A DNA stretch of 39,035 bases from the NCBI GenBank assembly GCA_028824125.1, contig JAPPES010000042.1, positions 1 to 39,035 on the forward strand, written 5' to 3'. The notes below the pieces were generated by a model. That model did not search any database. It had not been told where the DNA came from and saw only the letters and a program-made list of their open reading frames with translations. Position 1 is the stretch's first letter, and each line of letters starts with the position of its first letter. The DNA is from Candidatus Poribacteria bacterium (lineage in GTDB: Bacteria; Poribacteria; WGA-4E; WGA-3G). This document shows, piece by piece, positions 26,224-33,875 of the stretch. A program made the position numbers and the translations under genes.

Positions 26224-27915
26224 TTACTTTTTCATATTAAAGAGTTTTGGGTCAATTTCAGCGTTGAAGGTGATTTCGTGAATAAAATTTTCCTCAAGTA
26301 ACCCCTCTTTTGTAAAATATGGGATTTTAATGCCATCTACCTCTTTATACCAATCAAAGGAAGTTATAGATATCGTGTCATCTCTTGGGTCTACAAATAT
26401 CAATTGCGTGAGTGTATGTGTTTTTTCACTAATGAAGATTTTGAGAGGGGCGCCCCAAGGTTGTCGAACGCGTAGTACTGATGTAGGTTCACCATTCACT
26501 GGCTCAGTCCCGACATATTGAACCGGTATTTTGTCTTCAGCAAGGGTTTGCAATAACCATATCGGTTGATGGAACAATACACTTTTCCCGTAAGCAGGAC
26601 TCCTGTGCTTGTTCCTTTGGTTCATCAGGTACCATTCTTCGTCTACTAATCCCTTCATGTAGAATGCACTACCATCAAAGACATAGTTTCTATGATATTT
26701 ATAAAAACTATATTTATCACGGTAGTAGTAAACTTTTACCGCATTTTCATCTCTTTCTGAATGTGGGCCAGACGCAGGACTGTGAACAACAGAAACCTTA
26801 TTCACGACAAAGTTTTTAACTGCAACGATTTTTTCACGTCCACCGTGTGCTGTAAGTGTCTCTGCAATAATCTCTTTCATTCTTGGATCATGATATGTCG
26901 CGAGGTTTTCCCGCACCATCTCATCTACTGCTTTTTCAAGGACTGTTGCGTCAATGTGCGTTCTGCGAACAATGCCCTCACTATCAATCAGAAACAGAGA
27001 AGGGAGACTACGCACTTGGAATGTATCAATAATTTTTCCGTCTATGGTGTTATAATGCAGCCATGCGCCAGTTTTTTTGACGCGCCCTTGTAAGAGAGAC
27101 AGATCGTGCTGCTTTACATTAACACTGATAATTTGAAAATGTTTGTCTTTATATTTTTCATGAATCGGCTTCAGATTCAACGCGTCGGTTTTCCCGATGT
27201 AGAGTAGCACAACCTTTCCACTGTATTGCCGCAAGTCATAGAACTTCTTATGCAACTCATCTTCTATCCCAAATTGCGGAGCAGGCATTCCTATCCAAGC
27301 ACTATGCACCGCAGGGATTTCGCCTATTCGAGATGTCTTATCGAATTCAAGTATCTCTCGCGCAAGTCGTGCCTCTAACCCTTCACTAAATTTTGGGTGT
27401 GTTATCAGTTTTTGGTATGTGGCATCTGCTTTCGCGTGCTGTCTAGTTTTGTCATAAGCCAATCCTAAATCCAACAAACCACGCTCAAAAGGGTTCCACC
27501 GAAATAACACATCGCCCCTATAATAAAAAATCGAGCTTACATAACGATCCGAGTCTGACGGTATATCCTTTGTCAGTTCTTCAAAGGTAGTGATCGCTGC
27601 GTCAACACGTCCTAATAGCATCTCTGCTTTGCCACGGTTATAGGTAGCCGCAAAACGATAATGCGAAGGCAGGTGAAAGTTCCTTGATTTCTCTATCACC
27701 TCTTCTAATATTTCCGTTTCGTTTGGATCATCAAGGTGCATCAAATATGCACGCCTTGCCAAATATAAAAACTCGTTATATGCTACAGCGTGAGGTGAAA
27801 CTTGAAGATCTGCATCCACAACACGGACACAAAAAACGATTTGCAGCAATGTTAGGACACCGATCAACCACGCTATCTTTGTTTGTTTACGGAAAAACAT
27901 GAATAAACTACTCAT
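26224..27915 (-). CDS. TPR, thioredoxin-like (no CxxC) and LolA-like domain protein
   Basis: A 563-aa exported protein: signal or anchor helix at about 13-30, helical TPR-like region at 45-190, thioredoxin/TlpA-like domain at about 208-335, and a C-terminal beta-rich domain at 350-560 resembling outer-membrane lipoprotein-sorting (LolA-like) proteins. The thioredoxin part is plain from WIGMPAPQFGIEDE, KVVLLYIG, a cis-proline at LPSLFLID and a final helix, but where TlpA has the WCxxC the sequence reads GKTDALNLKP, with no cysteines. It cannot do thiol redox chemistry and may bind peptides or scaffold instead. It follows the Omp85 fusion gene by 82 nt on the same strand, so an outer-membrane biogenesis role is plausible. 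The ribosome site before 27915 is weak. Confidence 0.8.
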   Translation of the reverse strand: MSSLFMFFRKQTKIAWLIGVLTLLQIVFCVRVVDADLQVSPHAVAYNEFLYLARRAYLMHLDDPNETEILEEVIEKSRNFHLPSHYRFAATYNRGKAEMLLGRVDAAITTFEELTKDIPSDSDRYVSSIFYYRGDVLFRWNPFERGLLDLGLAYDKTRQHAKADATYQKLITHPKFSEGLEARLAREILEFDKTSRIGEIPAVHSAWIGMPAPQFGIEDELHKKFYDLRQYSGKVVLLYIGKTDALNLKPIHEKYKDKHFQIISVNVKQHDLSLLQGRVKKTGAWLHYNTIDGKIIDTFQVRSLPSLFLIDSEGIVRRTHIDATVLEKAVDEMVRENLATYHDPRMKEIIAETLTAHGGREKIVAVKNFVVNKVSVVHSPASGPHSERDENAVKVYYYRDKYSFYKYHRNYVFDGSAFYMKGLVDEEWYLMNQRNKHRSPAYGKSVLFHQPIWLLQTLAEDKIPVQYVGTEPVNGEPTSVLRVRQPWGAPLKIFISEKTHTLTQLIFVDPRDDTISITSFDWYKEVDGIKIPYFTKEGLLEENFIHEITFNAEIDPKLFNMKK

Positions 27916-27997
27916 TCTTTTCAGGTTTCAGTTGAATGTGTTTCATAGAGACGCAATGCTAATCCAAAATCGTAAAATTATTGTGTAAGTTGCAGTA

Positions 27998-30900
27998 CTA
28001 AAACATCCGTTCCAAACGCCAAATTATTCTCGGTGTACGTAACGAATACTCAACATTGAGTGGAACGGCAATTTCAAACGAAGTGCTAAGCGGTTGAAAA
28101 TCTTCCGTCGGACTAATGAAAAACGATATGCCTGCACCGATTGAAGATTTAAACGCCACTAAAGAAAAGTTAGAAAACGGATTTTCATCAGACTGCCAAA
28201 CTTGTCCAGTATCGAAAAAAGAACTTAATGTCCATCCAAATACCGCATCTATATCACTATTCATACGGGTCTCTTGTAAAAAACGATATTCTATATTGAG
28301 AAGAATTCGCTTGTCACCTGCATAAGTGTTGAAATCGTATCCACGCAAAGTGGTTGCTCCACCGAGATAGAGCAGACGTTGTCTCGGCAAAAGCGCGTCC
28401 GAATAATCTCCGGAAAATCGGATATTTAGATGATGCGGTCCAAACAAGGGCGTATAGCGAACCAATTCAAATTTGTAAAAGTTAAATGTCCATTCTCCCC
28501 CAAGACTTCCGCCTGCCATTTCAATTCCGAAATGTCCGCGCCATCCACGTCTTGTCCGTTCATTTGGCCACAGTAACAGGTGACTTCCAAGATTTTGCGC
28601 ACGCGTCATAGTTGATTTTCGGTCGCGAGTATCGAACGTATAATCGAGGGAAATTGCTTTTAAATGTCCATGTTCAATTCGCGCGTTACCGCGCTTAAGC
28701 AGATTGCGGTCAAAATAACTCCAGTCAGTTGATTTGGACAAGTTATCGTGGTCTTCTTGTGTAAACTCAAGTCGCAATAGTGAAAATGTTCCAAACGTTT
28801 GGGCAATCCAAATTTGTTCTCCTTGACGTTGATAATAATCTTCAAGAGCAAAACCGTAAACCGCAGCGCTGAGATTCGCTTCAGTAGGGAGTAGACGATA
28901 GGCATTAGAACTAACGCCTGTCAGTTTGAAAATACCGACACCCATTGCTAAGGGAAAACGTTTAAAAAAACTTTTCTCAACTCCGAGAGTATAGTTTAAA
29001 ATTTTACTGGAAAATCCGCCACTGATTGAACCGAACAGTTGTTCTTCACCAGTGAAATGCGTCGAAAGTGTTCCACCCGCGCCGAGTACTAATCCGTGAA
29101 CACGGTTGAAACCAACAATAGGATACCATCCCGGTTTTATAAACGGCTCTTCTTCAATATCAACTATCAGCATGTTTTTGCCACCTTCGCGTTGCACATG
29201 CCAATCACGAATTGATTTGAATGCCTCGTTATTCTTACTAAGTTCTTTACGCAATTGATTGATTCTTGCTTGTCCCAGTGAGTGAAAATATACCTCGTCA
29301 GTATTTATATTGAGTGCAGATTTGAGTTCAGAACGTGAGATTCGCCGGTTTCCAATAAATTGAATTTCATCTAAATATCCTTCGTTGACATGATACTGTA
29401 GCACATTATTGATAAATTTGTGTGTAACTTTTGCAAACGGAAAACCACGGTTTACATAAAAATCGGCTATCATCTGCTGTTTCAACTCTATATTTTTTTC
29501 AGCAAAATGTCCCGGTTGTAGGTCAAACCAATTTTTGATGAATTGTGCAGGAAAGCTCCTATGGCCGTTGATTTTTATTTCGCTTGCAAACTTCACTGGT
29601 GCCTCGGTAATGTTAATTTGCACAGTTACTTTTACCGGTTCGGTTTTTGGAAGATTATCAATTTTGCTATCAGATTCAGTATCTTTGATAGCAGCACCAG
29701 ATAGATCAATCGGTAGGGATTTTGGTTCTTCGCTCTCCAAGCCAGTTGTCTTCAATTGCACCTCTTGGAACCAATCAAAGTTTTCTAATTCTACAATCAA
29801 CCGGGTAAGTTGTTCGTTTGTAAAGGTATTACCGGGCGCTATCGGAATTTTTTCTAACAGGACCCCCGTTGGAATTGTTTTGTTCCCCTCAATTTCAACT
29901 GCACTAATTTTGTATTTTTCCGAAACTTCAAATGATTCTGAGATCGGTGATTGCTCAGCTCCTAATTTTATTTTTCCCATCCCCTCTTTCCAATGCGGCC
30001 ACCACGGATACTCCTCATCATACATTGGAGACCAGTAGCTGTATTCATACTGGACGCTTGGGTTTAAATCTTCACCAATTACTGATTTTAATTGTGCTTT
30101 ACGGTGGATGTTAAAAAGCCAAGCCCCTGCTTCGTTTTTTCGCTCATATTTGCGGGGGATAGCAATTTCAAAACTCCAGAAATTCACGTTAATTTGGGTG
30201 GCGACTTTGGCATGTGAATTCCAAGAACTATCACCTTTGAACTGTTCTATTGAATCGTTTACCGGTTCACGTTCCACGCCAGTTGGAGCGAATCGGAAAT
30301 TTGGGAAACCTTCCTTTGTTACCCATTGATCAAAGAGTCCGCCAATTGGATTTACGATAAGGTGTGAATATGGCTCGGTTTCGGGATTCATATCAAGCAG
30401 GATTTCAACGGATTCATCTTCCCAGATCGGTGAATCCAGTTGTGTTTGGGATACACGCGGAATTTGTGTGTCTTGTATGTATGCCCTTGCACCAATATAG
30501 AGGTTTTCTTTATCCCACATTAAATAGACATCCGTTGGATTTTCGGCTGTTTCCGTTCCTGCAGGATTCTGAAAAGCGGTAAGTGCTGCAGCATTTAACC
30601 ACACTGTTTCAGATAAATTTCCATCAATAATAGGGGATTGTGCGGTTTGAGGGATAGGTAGCACCGGTGCGGTTGATACCAACTCATTTTGTGTTGTTGG
30701 TTTAGCATTTTCTGATTGATTTCGTAGTCTCGGATTCGGTAAAACTGAAATTGCCTGTGTAGCTGTTAAACGGAGCAGTGGGCCCCCTCCGTTCATGATA
30801 CCGACATTGTTGTCAATTTCTGATGGCAAATTAATTATATAAAGTTGTTTCTCACTCTTTAATTCCACATCTGCCGCGTAATTATTGGGCAGGAGTAACC

Positions 30901-31750
30901 TAATCACGCCTTCAAGCGCGGATAAATCCAGTGGTGCTGCAAGATCATCAAGCACTGTAAGATCAATTGAACCGTTATGTGTTTTTATTTCGTTTTGTCC
31001 GGGAGCTAACAGAATTTTTCCGTGAATGCCTCCCTGCTGGATTTCAACATGATAGTTCCCCAACGTTTCATCAAGATGCACCCGTCCCATCTCACTTGTA
31101 ATGTTTATCTTTCCTCGGAGATGGTGAAGATATACATCGCCATTCTTTACTTTGAGTTGCACAGAAACATCTGGTGGTGTCTTAATTACATAACTCAAAT
31201 GGAGCTGTTTTTTTATTGCAAATTCACTTTGACCTTCTAATATCTTTTTAAACACTTCTGCAGGTAGTTGTGAATTCAACTGAAGTGTGCCATCTTCTTT
31301 TACTCCGGTTAAGGTAATGTCTTCCAGAAAGGTTTTCGTGAGGAGGGCGTTGTGTTCCATCACACGTTTTTCAAGCGTAACACTAATTGTGTCTTTGTCT
31401 TCTACGTTACTGTCTATAGCAACTATTTTTATGTTCCCAGGAACATCTAAATCCAGTTCTAATCGATAAACATCGTCAAAACTGAAAGTCTGTGAAGTGG
31501 TTAAAGCGGGGGATTCTGTTTGTTCTTTGAAAGATAGAGAACGTTGCGCGCCTTTTGTTTCATCCTCGGCTGCTTTTATAGACTGAGTAGAAAAGAGACA
31601 TATTCCAAATAGTACGAAACAAAACAGATAGTATCCTAATTTAGTCGGAAACCGTAGAATTAGATTAAAGCGGGTAGCGGTATGAGGATATAAATCTGCA
31701 AAGTTGCTTGATATGGTATTAGTGATAATCAAATAAGTTGCAGACAACAT
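27998..31750 (-). CDS. Omp85/BamA-type outer-membrane protein fused to DUF4097-like and CBM9-like domains
   Basis: About 1250 aa. Numbering from the ATG at 31750: hydrophobic signal segment at 39-58 after an unusually long N-terminus; a repetitive beta region at about 90-285 resembling DUF4097 adhesin-like sheets (VKNGDVYLHHLRGKINITS, then MGRVHLDE); a CBM9-like sandwich at about 372-595 (PIIDGNLSETVWLNA, LMWDKENLYIGARAY, WEDESVEILLDMN); two or three POTRA domains at 613-870; and a 16-strand-type barrel at 875-1250 with the Omp85 hallmark YLGGATTLRGYDF and FFDTGQVW, ending in aromatic F. POTRA plus barrel means insertion or export across the outer membrane. I chose 31750 because GAGGG lies 8 nt ahead; an ATG at 31765 is possible. 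Confidence 0.88.
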   Translation of the reverse strand: MLSATYLIITNTISSNFADLYPHTATRFNLILRFPTKLGYYLFCFVLFGICLFSTQSIKAAEDETKGAQRSLSFKEQTESPALTTSQTFSFDDVYRLELDLDVPGNIKIVAIDSNVEDKDTISVTLEKRVMEHNALLTKTFLEDITLTGVKEDGTLQLNSQLPAEVFKKILEGQSEFAIKKQLHLSYVIKTPPDVSVQLKVKNGDVYLHHLRGKINITSEMGRVHLDETLGNYHVEIQQGGIHGKILLAPGQNEIKTHNGSIDLTVLDDLAAPLDLSALEGVIRLLLPNNYAADVELKSEKQLYIINLPSEIDNNVGIMNGGGPLLRLTATQAISVLPNPRLRNQSENAKPTTQNELVSTAPVLPIPQTAQSPIIDGNLSETVWLNAAALTAFQNPAGTETAENPTDVYLMWDKENLYIGARAYIQDTQIPRVSQTQLDSPIWEDESVEILLDMNPETEPYSHLIVNPIGGLFDQWVTKEGFPNFRFAPTGVEREPVNDSIEQFKGDSSWNSHAKVATQINVNFWSFEIAIPRKYERKNEAGAWLFNIHRKAQLKSVIGEDLNPSVQYEYSYWSPMYDEEYPWWPHWKEGMGKIKLGAEQSPISESFEVSEKYKISAVEIEGNKTIPTGVLLEKIPIAPGNTFTNEQLTRLIVELENFDWFQEVQLKTTGLESEEPKSLPIDLSGAAIKDTESDSKIDNLPKTEPVKVTVQINITEAPVKFASEIKINGHRSFPAQFIKNWFDLQPGHFAEKNIELKQQMIADFYVNRGFPFAKVTHKFINNVLQYHVNEGYLDEIQFIGNRRISRSELKSALNINTDEVYFHSLGQARINQLRKELSKNNEAFKSIRDWHVQREGGKNMLIVDIEEEPFIKPGWYPIVGFNRVHGLVLGAGGTLSTHFTGEEQLFGSISGGFSSKILNYTLGVEKSFFKRFPLAMGVGIFKLTGVSSNAYRLLPTEANLSAAVYGFALEDYYQRQGEQIWIAQTFGTFSLLRLEFTQEDHDNLSKSTDWSYFDRNLLKRGNARIEHGHLKAISLDYTFDTRDRKSTMTRAQNLGSHLLLWPNERTRRGWRGHFGIEMAGGSLGGEWTFNFYKFELVRYTPLFGPHHLNIRFSGDYSDALLPRQRLLYLGGATTLRGYDFNTYAGDKRILLNIEYRFLQETRMNSDIDAVFGWTLSSFFDTGQVWQSDENPFSNFSLVAFKSSIGAGISFFISPTEDFQPLSTSFEIAVPLNVEYSLRTPRIIWRLERMF

Positions 31751-31790
31751 CCCAGAGACCCTCATTCCAATTTAATTCATGTAAAATGAC

Positions 31791-31819
31791 TTGACACTAT
31801 TAAAATAATACTTTATACT
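31791..31819 (+). promoter_or_regulatory. Sigma-70 promoter of the xylose-isomerase-like gene
   Basis: Consensus TTGACA at 31791-31796 and TATACT at 31814-31819 are 17 bp apart. The predicted leader is about 90 nt. It overlaps the divergent promoter on the other strand. Confidence 0.7.
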
Positions 31820-31834
31820 TATTAAAAAAGTCAA
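31805..31834 (-). promoter_or_regulatory. Sigma-70 promoter of the Omp85 fusion gene
   Basis: On the minus strand TTGACT (31834-31829) and TATTAT (31810-31805) are 18 bp apart. It physically overlaps the plus-strand promoter at 31791-31819, so RNA polymerase could occupy only one at a time. Confidence 0.65.
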
Positions 31835-31913
31835 GAAGTTTGTTAGAGATAAGGTAACTTAAGATAGACCTCATCGTTAACGTAATTAGAGAAGTTATAA
31901 CCGGAGCAATTAG

Positions 31914-32957
31914 ATGTCCAATTCGCCTACAGAATACCGTTTTTCTTTTGGTCCTTGGAATATACATGAGGGTGCTGACCCTTTTGGACCGCCAGTCCGA
32001 GAATCGTACAGTTTTGATGAAAAGGTAGATTTTTACCGAGACCTTGGTTTTTTGGGAATTCAATTTCACGATGATGATGTTGTGCCTGATATTGACGAAA
32101 AGACGCACGCACAATTAATATCCCGCGCAAAAAGTGTAAAAACGCAAATTGATAACCACGGCTTGACTGCTGAAGTGATCGCCCCGCGATTGTGGGAATC
32201 ATCGCTAACGATTGATGGAGCTTTCACCTCAAATTCAGCAAAAGAGAGACAGTATGCACTGGAACGTTCAAAACGTTGTGTTGATATTGCCAATGTGCTT
32301 GAGTGCAAAAATTTTGTGCTGTGGCTTGCACGTGAAGGCACTTATATTCGTGAAACAAAGAGTTCTTCAGATGCAGTTGGTCAGCTTTTAGACGCAATTA
32401 ATGCATTGCTTGACTATGATCCTGAGATTCGGATTCTGATTGAGCCGAAACCGAATGAACCGATGGACATTGCTTATATTCCAACGATCGGACATGCCAT
32501 CGGTTTAGCCTATGCAAGCGCAGACTCTGACCGTGTGGGTGGACTCATCGAAAGTGCGCATGCTATCCTTGCAGGATTAGAACCATCCGATGAAATGGGT
32601 TATGCACTTTATCACAACAAACTTTGGAGTGTGCATCTTAACGACCAGAACGGTCTCAAATTCGATCAGGATAAAGCGTTTGGTTCAGCTAATTTACGTC
32701 GCGCCTTTAATCAGGTGCGAGTCCTTGAAGAAAACGGTTATGGTCGAAACGGAGAATACATAGGATTAGATGTCAAAGTCATGCGGACACAACCGCGCGA
32801 CATTTCGACAAAACATTTATTGAGCAGCCGCAGAACCTTTCTTAATCTACTTGAAAAGGTTCGGACGTTAGATAGAAAAGTGGAGCAGGAGTTTATTGCA
32901 GCACGAGATTACGAAGGTTTAGATTTTTACATACTCGAACACTTACTTGGGAAATAA
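31914..32957 (+). CDS. Xylose-isomerase-like TIM-barrel sugar isomerase
   Basis: The 347-aa protein keeps the xylose isomerase metal and catalytic landmarks: H52 in FHDDD, E177 and K179 in IEPKPNEP, E213 and H216 in IESAHAILAG, the HLNDQNGLKFDQD strand with paired aspartates, and GLDVKVMR. It is shorter than XylA proteins of 390-440 aa, and the C-terminal arm is reduced. It probably interconverts an aldose and ketose; D-xylose, L-rhamnose or another sugar cannot be distinguished. CGGAG lies 9 nt before the ATG. No xylulokinase gene is adjacent. Confidence 0.88.
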   Translation: MSNSPTEYRFSFGPWNIHEGADPFGPPVRESYSFDEKVDFYRDLGFLGIQFHDDDVVPDIDEKTHAQLISRAKSVKTQIDNHGLTAEVIAPRLWESSLTIDGAFTSNSAKERQYALERSKRCVDIANVLECKNFVLWLAREGTYIRETKSSSDAVGQLLDAINALLDYDPEIRILIEPKPNEPMDIAYIPTIGHAIGLAYASADSDRVGGLIESAHAILAGLEPSDEMGYALYHNKLWSVHLNDQNGLKFDQDKAFGSANLRRAFNQVRVLEENGYGRNGEYIGLDVKVMRTQPRDISTKHLLSSRRTFLNLLEKVRTLDRKVEQEFIAARDYEGLDFYILEHLLGK

Positions 32958-33052
32958 CTATTCAGCAAATATGCCCCTAAATACCACCCTACCTTGCATA
33001 AACTCAACCCCTTCTCAGCAGAACATATAGGACAATTGAGGACAAAACAAGC

Positions 33053-33721
33053 ATGACAAAGGATAAGAAGTTTTTATTTCCTGAGAGACCTCTATTTGAG
33101 GAGGAAGGACCTTGTTTGCAATCTGTGCTACTACTCGGACCGCCAGGAGTCGGCAAAGGAACACAAGGAAAGCTTTTATCACATATTCCCGGTATTTTTC
33201 ACCTTTCCAGCGGTGATATGTTTCGGGAACTTGATGAGGATTCCGAATTAGGACAACTCTTTAATCAGTATGCTACGCGCGGCGAGTTCGTGCCAGACAA
33301 AATTACTGTTAAGATATGGAAGGAATATCTCCGATCCAAAATCGAGGTGAATTTTTATAATCCAGAAACCGATTTGCTTATTCTCGATGGTATCCCTCGG
33401 AATATGACGCAAGCCGAATTATTATCCCCTTATATTAATGTTCTTAAGATTCTCTACATGGTCTGTGAAGATCGTGAAGTGATGTTTGAACGTATACGCG
33501 GGCGAGCTGTTAAAGAAAATCGTCGTGACGATGCTGATGAATTAATTGTCCGGTATCGATGGGATGTTTATAAACGTGAAACAGAACCTCTGATAGATCA
33601 CTACCCTCAAGAAATGGTTAGAATTATTGATGCTGACACTATTCCGGCTGATGTGTTGTCACAAATTTTATCTGCTATTGTTCCAATTCAGAAGAAATGT
33701 TTTTCTCCACCGCACCTATAA
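33053..33721 (+). CDS. Adenylate-kinase-like nucleoside monophosphate kinase
   Basis: A 222-aa P-loop kinase: Walker A G29-P-P-G-V-G-K-G-T37, LSSGDMFR at 51-58 for the nucleoside monophosphate, LDGIPRNMTQAEL at 111-123, and a short LID R148-GRAVKENRRDDADELIVRYRW with the expected arginines but no zinc-binding cysteines. It transfers phosphate from ATP to AMP or a related nucleotide. A 22-residue N-terminal extension and DGIPR instead of DGFPR set it apart from canonical Adk, so it may be a paralogue rather than the housekeeping enzyme. GAGGAC precedes the ATG at about 11 nt. Confidence 0.88.
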   Translation: MTKDKKFLFPERPLFEEEGPCLQSVLLLGPPGVGKGTQGKLLSHIPGIFHLSSGDMFRELDEDSELGQLFNQYATRGEFVPDKITVKIWKEYLRSKIEVNFYNPETDLLILDGIPRNMTQAELLSPYINVLKILYMVCEDREVMFERIRGRAVKENRRDDADELIVRYRWDVYKRETEPLIDHYPQEMVRIIDADTIPADVLSQILSAIVPIQKKCFSPPHL

Positions 33722-33759
33722 TCTATCTTTTGTCCTTTTCAAAACACAAAACCTATAGT

Positions 33760-33822
33760 TATACCATTTCTAATTGACAAATTGTCTAAACATATAGTAG
33801 GTCGGGTTGAGTGAACGAAACC
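33760..33822. repeat. TATACCATTTCT repeat with internal palindromes
   Basis: TATACCATTTCTAA (33760-33773) is identical to the end of the element at 17593. It is followed by the palindrome GACAAATTGTC and a small hairpin GGGTT/AACCC. It fills the gap between the kinase and the membrane protein gene. Confidence 0.5.
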
Positions 33823-33875
33823 CTTAGGTGTCAATTTTAAAAAATTGCTGGATTATCTCTTGTTGGAGGGAAACC

